The position numbers and the translations under genes are program-made. From contig CABSNU010000022.1 in the NCBI GenBank assembly GCA_902479135.1, positions 1 through 34,901 of the forward strand: DNA of 34,901 nt. Reading direction: 5' to 3'. Source of the DNA: an uncultured Collinsella sp. GTDB taxonomy: Bacteria > Actinomycetota > Coriobacteriia > Coriobacteriales > Coriobacteriaceae. Below the pieces are notes generated by a model, which had not been told where the DNA came from, did no database searches, and worked only from the letters and a program-made list of their open reading frames with translations. Numbering within the stretch: the stretch's first letter is position 1; every line of letters starts with the position of its first letter. This document shows, one piece after another, positions 15,273-23,239 of this stretch.

Positions 15273-17219
15273 GTGCGCGTGGCCGGTCACGACAACATTC
15301 CAACGCTTGCCGAGCAGGTTTCGCGCGTTCCCACGCAGCCCGGCTGCTACCTTTGGAAAGACGCCAAGGGCGATGCCATCTACGTGGGCAAGGCGAAAAA
15401 CCTGCGCGCCCGTATGCGTCAGTACGTGACGCTGCAGGACGAGCGCCAGAAGATCCCGCTGATGATGCAGCTGGTGGCGAGCTTTGACTATATCGTGGTG
15501 GAGACCGAGCACGAGGCGTTGGTGCTCGAGCGCAATTTGATTGGTCAGTACCATCCGTACTTTAACGTCGACCTCAAGGATGACAAGAGCTACCCCTTTA
15601 TCGCCATTACAAAGGGCGACCTGTATCCCGCTATCAAATACACGCGTGAGCGTCATAAGCCGGGAACGCGCTATTTTGGACCTTATACCGATAGCCGCGC
15701 GGCACGTGAGACGATAGATACGCTGCGCAAGGTTATCCCCATCTGCTCCGCATCCTGTGCGGAGTGGCGTCGTTGTCGCCGTATCGTCGAGTCCCACAAG
15801 GGCGAGGAAGACATCGTCAATATGATTTGCGCGCAAAACGGGCGCCCCTGCTTTGACTACCATGTCGGGCGCGGCCCGGGTGCGTGTGTCGGCGCGATTT
15901 CCCCGGCAGACTATGCCAAGAACGTCAAGCGTGTCGAGCGCTTTTTGTCGGGCCATCGCAAGGATGTCGTCGATGAGCTGACCTCCGAGATGACGGATGC
16001 CGCTGAGGCGCTCGACTTTGAGCGCGCGGCACGCGTCAAACGTCGTTTGGAGGTCATCAGGGGTCTGGACGATCGTCAGCAAGTCGTTTTTCCCTCCAGT
16101 GTCGATATAGATGTCATCGGTTTCTATCGCGAGGAGACCATCTCCGCCGCTTGCGTCTTCGTCGTTCGCGAGGGCCGAACAGTTCGCACCTGCGAGTTCA
16201 TTCTCGACAAGGGTCTTGATGTTGACGAGGAAGAGCTCCAGTCGGGCTTTCTTAAGCGCTATTACGACGAGACGGCTGATATTCCAGCTGAGGTCAACCT
16301 TTCCGTCGAGCTTGAGGATGCGGAAGCGCTGGGGGAGTGGCTTGCGGGCAAGCGTGAGCGTTCCTGCCATCTCCATAGGCCGCAGCGTGGCGAAAAGCAC
16401 CGTCTGCTCGATATGGCATCCAAAAATGCGCGCCATGCCCTCATGCGCTACATGATGCGAACGGGGTACGCTGACGACCGCACCAATCAAGCGCTCCTGG
16501 AGCTCGAAAGTGCGTTGGCGCTGCCATCGCCGCCGTTGCGTATCGAGTGCTTCGATATCTCTACACTGCATGGCACCTTTACGGTCGCCTCGATGGTGGT
16601 GTTTACCAACGGGCGCGCCGACAAGAGTCAGTATCGTCGTTTTAAAATTCAGGCCGAATTGGACGAGGCAAACGACTTCGTGTCGATGTCCGAGGTTTTG
16701 GGACGACGTTATGCTCCCGAGCGCATGGCCGACGAGCGCTTTGGCTCGCGCCCCGATTTGCTCGTTGTCGATGGCGGTAAGCCGCAATTGACCGCTGCGA
16801 TCAAGCAACTTGAGGCTCTTGGGCTCGATATACCAGTTTGTGGCTTGGCAAAGGCCGATGAGGAGGTTTTCGTGCCTTGGGACGAGACTCCCATCGTGCT
16901 GCCGACCGGGTCCGCGTCGCTCTATCTAATTAAACAGGTGCGCGATGAATCGCACCGTTTTGCCATCACGTTCCATCGCGAATTGCGTGATAAAGCCATG
17001 ACGGTTTCGGTACTCGATGACGTTCCAGGCGTGGGACCCACCAGAAAACGTGCCCTTATGCGCCATTTTGGCTCGATGAAGCGTTTGCGCGCGGCGAGCG
17101 AGCAAGAGATCGCGGAAGTTCGAGGCATTCCTGCCGATGTCGCCAAAGCGGTTCACGAGGCGCTCGTTGCATGGAATGCCGAGCGCGCCGAGGCGGCGGC
17201 AAAGCAATCCGAAAACTAA
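15273..17219 (+). CDS. uvrC: excinuclease ABC subunit UvrC
   Basis: UvrC makes the dual incisions of nucleotide excision repair. The 648-residue product has a GIY-YIG nuclease (PGCYLW and YVGKAKN, residues 23-43) for the 3' cut and a UVR motif near 228-262 that binds UvrB. An RNase-H-like nuclease follows (FDIST and VVDGGKPQL regions) for the 5' cut, with helix-hairpin-helix motifs near the end (VPGVGPTRKRALMRHFGS). The start is GTG directly after the murJ stop; a second GTG two codons later is also possible. In the cysteine cluster region the usual pattern RPC-x7-C-x3-C reads RPC-x7-Gly201-x3-Cys205, while extra cysteines lie upstream. Confidence 0.96.
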   Translation: MRVAGHDNIPTLAEQVSRVPTQPGCYLWKDAKGDAIYVGKAKNLRARMRQYVTLQDERQKIPLMMQLVASFDYIVVETEHEALVLERNLIGQYHPYFNVDLKDDKSYPFIAITKGDLYPAIKYTRERHKPGTRYFGPYTDSRAARETIDTLRKVIPICSASCAEWRRCRRIVESHKGEEDIVNMICAQNGRPCFDYHVGRGPGACVGAISPADYAKNVKRVERFLSGHRKDVVDELTSEMTDAAEALDFERAARVKRRLEVIRGLDDRQQVVFPSSVDIDVIGFYREETISAACVFVVREGRTVRTCEFILDKGLDVDEEELQSGFLKRYYDETADIPAEVNLSVELEDAEALGEWLAGKRERSCHLHRPQRGEKHRLLDMASKNARHALMRYMMRTGYADDRTNQALLELESALALPSPPLRIECFDISTLHGTFTVASMVVFTNGRADKSQYRRFKIQAELDEANDFVSMSEVLGRRYAPERMADERFGSRPDLLVVDGGKPQLTAAIKQLEALGLDIPVCGLAKADEEVFVPWDETPIVLPTGSASLYLIKQVRDESHRFAITFHRELRDKAMTVSVLDDVPGVGPTRKRALMRHFGSMKRLRAASEQEIAEVRGIPADVAKAVHEALVAWNAERAEAAAKQSEN

Positions 17220-17244
17220 ACACGCCTCTAAACAACTGATATAC

Positions 17245-17273
17245 ATGATTGCGTGATTTTCAATCATTTATTT
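17245..17273 (+). terminator. uvrC: weak hairpin after uvrC
   Basis: ATGATTG (17245-17251) and CAATCAT (17261-17267) pair around nine bases, followed by TTATTT. The stem is A+T-rich, so as a terminator it would be weak. Confidence 0.4.
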
Positions 17274-17311
17274 CACGGCGATTACCAGCCGATTTCGGGT
17301 TTAATTAACGC

Positions 17312-17325
17312 TAAAACGTTTGACT
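17312..17325 (+). promoter_or_regulatory. AAACGTTT operator-like palindrome overlapping a -35-like TTGACT
   Basis: The palindrome AAACGTTT (17314-17321, pseudo-symmetric further out) overlaps TTGACT at 17320-17325. A TATCCT hexamer at 17347-17352 is preceded by TG as in extended -10 elements, but the spacing of 21 is too long for a classical promoter. CG-centred palindromes of this kind are typical of LacI/GalR-family operators. A longer version lies before gap. Confidence 0.4.
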
Positions 17326-17384
17326 AGCCATGGTGAACAACCCTGCTATCCTGCGGGTTGACGAAGACTGATATCTCACCTCGT

Positions 17385-17465
17385 CGATACATACTGTCTG
17401 GCGAATCGTTTGTCAATGAATTCGGTGAACGGTAGCAAATACCGTTCAAGCGTATGTATGTATCG
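17385..17465 (+). ncRNA. candidate structured leader RNA (three-way junction)
   Basis: Three nested inverted repeats are compatible with one fold. P1 is CGATACATAC (17385-17394) with GTATGTATCG (17456-17465). P2 is CGAAT (17402-17406) with ATTCG (17420-17424). P3 is TGAACGGTA (17426-17434) with TACCGTTCA (17440-17448), closing on GCAAA. All stems are perfect, and P2 and P3 are separated by one base. It lies 120 bases before the binding-protein start, so it would sit in the 5' leader. It matches no riboswitch class I can name. P3 alone could instead be a DNA operator. Confidence 0.4.
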
Positions 17466-17584
17466 GTCGCCGAGCGCGGCACCTCAGTTGGGTTCGTCGG
17501 TAGGTAAGGTATATATCGTCCGCAAGTTGCGCGGGGGCACGTCTAGGCGCTCCCGGGTAAGATTCTCTATTGATAGGAGAAGAC

Positions 17585-19198
17585 ATGGCCATCATCAACA
17601 AGGGTATGTCCAGGCGTTCGTTCCTCGGCCTCACCGGCAGCGTCGCTGCTGTCGCAGGGCTTGGTCTCACCGGCTGCGGTGGCAGCTCTAGCGACGAGGG
17701 TTCCGCTTCCGGTTCCACCGATTCCGCCAACCGTGGCGGCGGCGTGATCACCGCTGGTTCCGCTTACGCTCCGTCCAGCTTCGATCCCGCCAGCACCGGC
17801 TCCGCTGTGGGCCTGGGTGCTAACTGGCACGTCGTCGAGGGCCTCTACGGCATCGATTACCACGACTACAGCACCTTCAAAGAGCTCGCCACCGACGATC
17901 CCAAGTCTGTGGACGACACCACTTTCGAGGTCACCATCCGCAAGGGCGCCAAGTTCTCCGATGGCACCGAGGTCACCGCTGACGATGTCGTTGCCTCCTA
18001 CACCGCTTGCGCCGCTTCCGCTACCTATGCTCCGTTCTTCCAGCCCTTCGAGTCCATCGAGGCCAAGGACGCCAGCACCGTGACGGTCAAGACCAAGGTC
18101 CCCAACTTCTCCCTGCTCAAGGATCGTCTGGCCATCGTCCGCGTTACCCCGGCCACCCAGACCGAGGAGGATCGCGCCAAGCAGCCGATCGGCTCCGGCC
18201 CCTGGATGTACGACTCTATCTCCGATACCGAGATCACCCTGGTTCCCAACCCCGAGTACAACGGTGAGTATGCTGCCGAGGATAAGAAGATCCAGTACAG
18301 CATCCTGACCGACCCCACCGCTCGCGTTACCGCTCAGCAGGAGGGCTCCACGCTCGTTATGGAGCTCGTTACCGCTGACGCCGTCGACCAGCTCGAGAGC
18401 GCCGGCTGCAAGATCGATAACGTTCAGGGTTTCGGCACCCGCTTCATCATGTTCAACGTCGCCAAGGAGCCTTGGAACAACGTCAAGGTCCGTCAGGCTG
18501 TCATGTATGCGCTCGACACCGAGAAGATGGTCAGCAACACCTTCGCCGGCCTTGCCACCGCTGCCAGCTGCTACCTGCCCAAGAGCTTCACCAACTATCA
18601 TGAGGCTTCCACGGTGTACAAGACCGACGCCAAGAAGGCTAAGAAGCTCATCGAGGAGTCTGGCATCACCCCGGGTGCCATCACCCTGCGCACCACCGAC
18701 AACGAGCAGATTAAGGGCATGGCCGCCCAGGTCAAGAATGACCTCGACGCTCTCGGCTTCGATGTGACCATCCAGACCGATACCTCGCCGGCCACCTACG
18801 CTGCCATCGACGGCGGCGAGGCCTACGATATCCTCCTTGCCCCTGGCGATCCTTCCTGCTTCGGCGCCGACCCCGACCTGCTGCTCAACTGGTGGTACGG
18901 CGACAACGTCTGGATGCAGACCCGTTGCCCGTGGAAGGAGTCCGCTGAGTGGCAGAAGCTCCACGGTCTCATGGACGAGGCTCTTGCCGCTGAGGGCGAT
19001 GAGCAGCAGAAGAAGTGGAACGAGTGCTTCGACATCATTGCCGACAACGCCGTTCTGTACCCCGTTGTCCACGTCAAGACCGTCTCCGCTTCCTGGGACG
19101 ATCCGTCCACTGCGCCCAACGGCGAGGCCCTCGATGGCTTCAAGGGCATCGGTACGACGAGCATGTCCTTCAGGGGCGTTGCGACCGTCAAGGCGTAA
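17585..19198 (+). CDS. ABC transporter substrate-binding lipoprotein, family 5 (peptide/nickel type)
   Basis: A 537-residue extracytoplasmic solute-binding protein of the SBP_bac_5 family. The N-terminus combines a Tat-type motif (SRRSFLGL, Arg10-Arg11) with a lipobox LTGC, so the mature protein would be a lipid-anchored protein starting at Cys31 after folded export. A Gly/Ser/Asp-rich linker follows, then the family body with the KGAKFSDGT signature near residue 120. Family members bind peptides, nickel or, in some clusters, sugars. Because NanA-, NanK- and NanE-like genes follow, I infer sialic acid or a related compound. Haemophilus ducreyi SatABCD is a precedent for this transporter type. 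The strongly C-ending codon use suggests high expression. Confidence 0.9.
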   Translation: MAIINKGMSRRSFLGLTGSVAAVAGLGLTGCGGSSSDEGSASGSTDSANRGGGVITAGSAYAPSSFDPASTGSAVGLGANWHVVEGLYGIDYHDYSTFKELATDDPKSVDDTTFEVTIRKGAKFSDGTEVTADDVVASYTACAASATYAPFFQPFESIEAKDASTVTVKTKVPNFSLLKDRLAIVRVTPATQTEEDRAKQPIGSGPWMYDSISDTEITLVPNPEYNGEYAAEDKKIQYSILTDPTARVTAQQEGSTLVMELVTADAVDQLESAGCKIDNVQGFGTRFIMFNVAKEPWNNVKVRQAVMYALDTEKMVSNTFAGLATAASCYLPKSFTNYHEASTVYKTDAKKAKKLIEESGITPGAITLRTTDNEQIKGMAAQVKNDLDALGFDVTIQTDTSPATYAAIDGGEAYDILLAPGDPSCFGADPDLLLNWWYGDNVWMQTRCPWKESAEWQKLHGLMDEALAAEGDEQQKKWNECFDIIADNAVLYPVVHVKTVSASWDDPSTAPNGEALDGFKGIGTTSMSFRGVATVKA

Positions 19199-19219
19199 GA
19201 CTCGCTTGAGTCTGTATGC

Positions 19220-19247
19220 AGGATGTCGGTCGTTGGGACCGTATCCT
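19220..19247 (+). other. first intergenic hairpin after the binding-protein gene
   Basis: AGGAT/ATCCT encloses CGGTC/GACCG, with a five-base loop and a small internal loop, 22 bases past the stop. No U-tract follows. Together with the next hairpin it could protect the upstream mRNA and raise binding-protein levels relative to the permeases. Confidence 0.5.
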
Positions 19248-19260
19248 CATAGTTGAAACA

Positions 19261-19294
19261 AAGACCCGGGCGACCTCGATGTCGCTCGGGTCTT
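19261..19294 (+). terminator. strong hairpin between binding-protein and permease genes (partial terminator?)
   Basis: A 14-bp stem, AAGACCCGGGCGAC (19261-19274) with GTCGCTCGGGTCTT (19281-19294), has one G-U pair and a six-base loop. Only TCTTGT follows. It lies inside the operon, so partial termination or 3'-end protection of the abundant first cistron is more likely than a full stop. Confidence 0.6.
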
Positions 19295-19355
19295 GTAATG
19301 AGTATCCGTACTCATATACCAGTTGGTCCTACCGACAAAAGAAAGGGGAGAGAAC

Positions 19356-20312
19356 GTGAACAACTTGCTACGTTTGATTGGAAGGCGTCTTGTGGCGCTG
19401 CCGATCATGGCATTGGGCGTCACCGTCCTGGTGTTCTTCCTTATGTCGTTCTCCAAGACCGACCCCGCCTACACGGCGTTGGGTGACGGTGCCTCGCCCG
19501 AGGCGGTTGCCGAGTACCATGAGAAGTATGGTCTGGACGACCCCTGGCCTGTGCGCTACGTGCGCTATATGGGCGATTTGATCCATGGTGACATGGGCAC
19601 CTATGGTGCTGCTCGCAACTCCGTTGCCAAGCGCATCTCCACGGCCCTGCCCGTCACGATGCAGCTGACCTTCATCGGCCTTGCCATCGGTGCGGTCGTT
19701 TCGTTTTTACTCGGCGTCATCGCGGCACTGTATCGCGACAAATGGCCGGACCAAGTGATCCGCGTCTTTTCCATCGCCGGCTTGGCAACCCCGTCGTTCT
19801 GGCTTGCCGTTCTGTTGATCCTGCTGTTCTCTTCCTACCTTAAGGTGCTTCCGGCATCGGGTGCTCTGCCTCACTTCACCACGAATCCGGCTGGCTATCT
19901 GGGACGTATGATCATGCCCGCTATCGCCTTGGCATTTCCGCTGACGGGCCAGATGACTCGTATCGTGCGTACCGCCATGGTCGAGGAGCTCGATAAGGAT
20001 TATGTCCGTATGGCTCGCGGCGCCGGCGTTCCCGAGAAGGTCGTCGTCGGCATCAACGTTCTTCGCAATGCGCTGATCACCCCGGTCACCACCCTCGGTC
20101 TTAAGATCGGTTACCTCATGGGCGGCGCCGTCGTCATCGAGGTTATCTTCAACCTCCCCGGCATGGGCACCGCGATTCTGCAGGGCGTTCAGGGCAACGA
20201 GGCGAACCTGGTTCAGGGCGTCGTTATCGTCGTTGCTCTTGCCTTCATCATCATCAACATCGTGGTTGACATGCTCTACCTGCTCATCAACCCGCGCATC
20301 AGGACGGTGTAG
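19356..20312 (+). CDS. ABC transporter permease, DppB type
   Basis: A 318-residue inner-membrane permease of the DppB/OppB family, the first of two channel subunits for the importer. It has an N-terminal helix (about residues 9-30), a periplasmic segment, and the binding-protein-dependent transport domain with about five more helices. The cytoplasmic EAA loop DYVRMARGAGVPEKVV docks the ATPase. GTG at 19356 is the start: GAAAGGGGAG lies just upstream, and the longer open frame begins in the preceding hairpin region. The next gene begins three bases after its stop, so the permeases are probably made together. Confidence 0.92.
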   Translation: MNNLLRLIGRRLVALPIMALGVTVLVFFLMSFSKTDPAYTALGDGASPEAVAEYHEKYGLDDPWPVRYVRYMGDLIHGDMGTYGAARNSVAKRISTALPVTMQLTFIGLAIGAVVSFLLGVIAALYRDKWPDQVIRVFSIAGLATPSFWLAVLLILLFSSYLKVLPASGALPHFTTNPAGYLGRMIMPAIALAFPLTGQMTRIVRTAMVEELDKDYVRMARGAGVPEKVVVGINVLRNALITPVTTLGLKIGYLMGGAVVIEVIFNLPGMGTAILQGVQGNEANLVQGVVIVVALAFIIINIVVDMLYLLINPRIRTV

Positions 20313-20315
20313 ATT

Positions 20316-22331
20316 ATGGTAAAGATTCGAGAGAAGCAAACCGAGCAGCTCGAGAAGGCTGCCTCCAAGGGGCTCAAGCTCGGTGGCTGGAAGAAGATGA
20401 CGCTGTCTTCTAAGATTGCCGCCGTCGTGTTGGTGCTGGTCGCCCTGACTGCGATTCTGGCGCCCCTTCTTGCCCCCTATAGCCCGGTCGAGATTTTTAC
20501 GGCTCGCCAGGCTCCCGGCAACGGATTTATCTTCGGTACCGACGATAAGGGTCGCGACATTCTGTCGCGCATGCTCTACGGTGGTCGTTACTCGCTGATT
20601 ATCGGCTTTGGCGCCACTGCCATGGCTCTGGTCTGCGGCTCGGTCGTGGGCGCCCTTGCGGCGGTTTCGCGCAAGGCCGTTTCCGAGACGATCATGCGTA
20701 TCCTGGACATCATCATGTCCATCCCGGGCATCGCCCTCGCGGCCGTCTTCGTCTCCATCCTGGGCAACTCCGTGCCGTCGATCATCTTCGCCATCGGCTT
20801 TATGTACACTCCGCAGATTGCCCGTATCGTGCGCGCCAACATCGTGTCCGAGTACGGCGAGGACTATGTCCGCGCGGTCATCGTTTCCGGCGCCAAGGCT
20901 CCGTGGATTTTGATCAAGCATGTTCTGCGTAACTGCATCGCCCCGATCATGGTCTTCACCGTTACCCTGGTCGCCGACGCCATCATCTTCGAGGCCTCGC
21001 TGACCTTCATCGGCGCTGGTATCCAGGAGCCCACCGCTACCTGGGGCAACATCCTCGCCGACGCCCGCGGCGGCGTGCTCGCCGGCCGTTGGTGGCAGGC
21101 GCTGTTCCCGGGCCTGGCCATCATGATCACCTGCCTGGCGCTCAACATCCTCTCCGAGGGCATTACCGACGCCATGGCCGCTGCTCCCTCCGCCGCCCTG
21201 GATCCGACCGATTCCTCCAAGCGTCGCGAGGCCGACCTGCTGGTCTCCGACCCCGTTCGCGCCTACAAGGAGCAGGCCCAGTCCCTCTCCGCTCGCCTTG
21301 GCGCCCTGCGCGATGTCGAGCTCAAGCGTGACGATCGCCATGTGCCCGACGAGTCTGTCGAACCGATTCTCTCGGTCCGTGACTTCTGCATTCAGTTTGA
21401 GCATCACGGCGATATCAACGTCGTCGACCATGTCAACTTTGACGTCCGTCCTGGTCAGACCATGGGCCTGGTGGGCGAGTCCGGTTGCGGTAAGTCCATC
21501 ACCACGCTGGCCATCATGGGCCTGACCGACGATGACGAGCACCTTTCCGGCGAGGTCCTCTGGGAGGGCCGCGACCTGCTCAAGATGAGCAAGAAGGAGT
21601 GGTTCGGCCTGCGCGGTACCGATATCGCTATGGTCTATCAGGACGCCCTGTCCTCGCTCAACCCCTCCATGCTCATCTCTGCCCAGATGAAGCAGCTCAC
21701 CAAGCGCGGCGGCACCCGCAGTGCCGAGGAACTCCTGGAGCTCGTGGGCCTCGACCCCAAGCGTACGCTCGAGAGCTACCCGCATGAGCTTTCCGGTGGC
21801 CAGCGTCAGCGTGTCCTGATCGCTATGGCCCTTACCCGCGACCCCAAGCTGGTCATCTGCGACGAGCCCACGACCGCTCTGGACGTTACCGTCCAGAAGC
21901 AGGTCATCAAGCTGCTCAACGACCTTCAGGCCAAGCTCGGCTTTGCCATGATCTTCGTCTCGCATGACTTGGCGCTGGTCGCCGAGGTCGCCCATAACAT
22001 CACGGTTATGTACGCCGGTCAGGTTATCGAGCAGGCGCCCACCAAGGAGCTGCTCACTAACCCGATCCACGAGTACACCCGCGGTCTTCTGGGCTCCGTT
22101 CTGTCCATCGAGAGCGGTTCGGGCCGTCTGCACCAGGTGCCCGGCGCCGTTCCGAGCCCGCGCGATTTCCCCAAGGGCGATCGCTTCGCGCCCCGCTCGA
22201 GCCATCCGCGCATTGGCCTGGACACCCGTCCGGTCTTCAAGCGCGTGCCCGGCACCGAGCACTTCTATTCCGAGCTCCCCGACGAGGTGCTCAAGGCAAA
22301 TGGTTTGACCCCTCACGCGGAGGTGATGTAG
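20316..22331 (+). CDS. ABC transporter permease-ATPase fusion (DppC-DppD type)
   Basis: A 671-residue natural fusion of the second permease and one ATPase of a peptide-type importer. Residues 1 to about 285 form the DppC-like permease, with an N-terminal helix near 30-52 and an EAA loop in SEYGEDYVRAVIVSGAKAP. A polar linker spans about 286-345. The rest is a DppD-like ATPase with Walker A GESGCGKS at 387-394, signature LSGGQRQR at 492-499, a CDEPTTALD Walker B and a HDLALVAE switch. The fold is continuous with no frameshift. Fused permease/ATP-binding proteins are known in this family, but free subunits are commoner. It starts three bases after the DppB stop and abuts the second ATPase gene. 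Confidence 0.93.
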   Translation: MVKIREKQTEQLEKAASKGLKLGGWKKMTLSSKIAAVVLVLVALTAILAPLLAPYSPVEIFTARQAPGNGFIFGTDDKGRDILSRMLYGGRYSLIIGFGATAMALVCGSVVGALAAVSRKAVSETIMRILDIIMSIPGIALAAVFVSILGNSVPSIIFAIGFMYTPQIARIVRANIVSEYGEDYVRAVIVSGAKAPWILIKHVLRNCIAPIMVFTVTLVADAIIFEASLTFIGAGIQEPTATWGNILADARGGVLAGRWWQALFPGLAIMITCLALNILSEGITDAMAAAPSAALDPTDSSKRREADLLVSDPVRAYKEQAQSLSARLGALRDVELKRDDRHVPDESVEPILSVRDFCIQFEHHGDINVVDHVNFDVRPGQTMGLVGESGCGKSITTLAIMGLTDDDEHLSGEVLWEGRDLLKMSKKEWFGLRGTDIAMVYQDALSSLNPSMLISAQMKQLTKRGGTRSAEELLELVGLDPKRTLESYPHELSGGQRQRVLIAMALTRDPKLVICDEPTTALDVTVQKQVIKLLNDLQAKLGFAMIFVSHDLALVAEVAHNITVMYAGQVIEQAPTKELLTNPIHEYTRGLLGSVLSIESGSGRLHQVPGAVPSPRDFPKGDRFAPRSSHPRIGLDTRPVFKRVPGTEHFYSELPDEVLKANGLTPHAEVM

Positions 22332-23159
22332 ATGAGCGAGACCGCAGTCAACGGCGTCGAGCCGATCATCTTCCTTGATGACGTCCACGTCACCTTTAGG
22401 ACCCGTACCGGCTCGATTCTGCACCCCAACCTGGTTCACGCCGTCCAGGGTGTAACGATTAGGCTCATGCCCGGTCAGACGATCGGCATCGTCGGCGAGT
22501 CCGGTTGCGGTAAGTCCACCACCGCCAACGTCATGTGCGGCCTGCAGGCCCCCACGAGCGGCAAGGTCTACTTTAAGGGCAAGGACGTAACCAAGCGTAC
22601 CGCCGAGGACCGTCGCCACATGGGCCGTGTCATCTCGGTCGTGTTCCAGAATCCGGCTACGGCGCTCAATCCCCGCATGGTCGTTCGCGAGCAGCTGCTC
22701 GACCCCATGCGCGTCCACAACCTGGGTACCGAGGCCGAGCAGGAGAAGCGCGTCAAGGAGCTCCTGGAGCTCACCGGTCTGCCCAGCTCCGCCGCCGAGG
22801 TTCTTCCCGGCCAGCTTTCGGGCGGCCAGCGCCAGCGCGTCGCAATTGCCCGTGCCCTGTCGTTGAACCCCGATGCCATCATCGCCGACGAGCCCACCTC
22901 GGCTCTGGACGTTTCGGTCCGCGCGCAGATTCTGAACCTGCTGACCGACCTTAAGAAGGAGCTCGGCCTGGCCATGGTGTTCATCAGCCATGACATCCAG
23001 ACGGTCCGCTATATCTCTGACGACATCATCGTTATGAATGGCGGCAAGATCGTCGAGCAGGGCGAGGCCAAGCAGGTCTTCCAGCACCCTCAGGACCCCT
23101 ACACCAAGATGCTGCTCGGTGCTGCGCCGTCGCTGCTGCATCCCAAGCTCGGCGAGTAG
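22332..23159 (+). CDS. ABC transporter ATP-binding protein, DppF/OppF type
   Basis: A 275-residue ATPase that would pair with the ATPase half of the fusion protein to power import. It shows Walker A GESGCGKS near residues 54-61, a Q-loop FQNPATALNPRM, signature LSGGQRQR, Walker B ADEPTSALD and the HDIQTVRY switch. It is shorter than typical OppF (about 300-330) and lacks the C-terminal oligopeptide/dipeptide transporter extension. The ATG abuts the preceding TAG, with GGAGGTGA at 22319-22326 as a near-ideal ribosome-binding site. It is the last transporter gene of the cluster. Confidence 0.92.
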   Translation: MSETAVNGVEPIIFLDDVHVTFRTRTGSILHPNLVHAVQGVTIRLMPGQTIGIVGESGCGKSTTANVMCGLQAPTSGKVYFKGKDVTKRTAEDRRHMGRVISVVFQNPATALNPRMVVREQLLDPMRVHNLGTEAEQEKRVKELLELTGLPSSAAEVLPGQLSGGQRQRVAIARALSLNPDAIIADEPTSALDVSVRAQILNLLTDLKKELGLAMVFISHDIQTVRYISDDIIVMNGGKIVEQGEAKQVFQHPQDPYTKMLLGAAPSLLHPKLGE

Positions 23160-23175
23160 CCTCGCTTTCCCTCCC

Positions 23176-23203
23176 GTGCGCCCGGTTCCCTTGCCGGGCG
23201 CAC
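23176..23203 (+). other. hairpin between the transporter and esterase genes
   Basis: GTGCGCCCGG and CCGGGCGCAC form a perfect 10-bp stem with an eight-base loop, 17 bases past the ATPase stop. No U-tract follows. It separates the heavily codon-biased transporter genes from the less biased esterase genes. Confidence 0.55.
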
Positions 23204-23239
23204 CTCCGTTGCGATTTCGAAAGGTTGGGTTCACGAGCC

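Larger units (their letters stand above)
17220..17584 (+). other. 365-bp gene-free region between uvrC and the transporter operon
   Basis: This is the longest gene-free stretch in the window and is more A+T-rich than the genes. In order it holds a weak 3' hairpin for uvrC, an AAACGTTT palindrome beside a TTGACT hexamer, several short hairpins, a possible three-way-junction RNA fold, and the TAGGAGA ribosome-binding site of the binding-protein gene. I see no tRNA or short gene in it. Confidence 0.8.

Noticed and set aside
13983..16808. A 941-codon open frame antisense to murJ and uvrC
   Set aside because: Same cause: strong codon bias on the coding strand leaves few antisense stops. No recognisable motif.
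17347..17352. TG-C-TATCCT as an extended -10 for the transporter operon
   Set aside because: The nearest -35-like TTGACT is 21 bases away and the hexamer is also inside a CAACCC/GGGTTG hairpin, so I would not call it a promoter.
17220..17584. T-box or tRNA-sensing leader before the transporter
   Set aside because: No T-box sequence (TGGNACCGCG type) and no antiterminator/terminator pair before the ATG.
17567..19072. A 501-codon open frame antisense to the binding-protein gene
   Set aside because: Shadow of the family 5 binding protein; repetitive Gly/Leu/Asp composition and no start signal.
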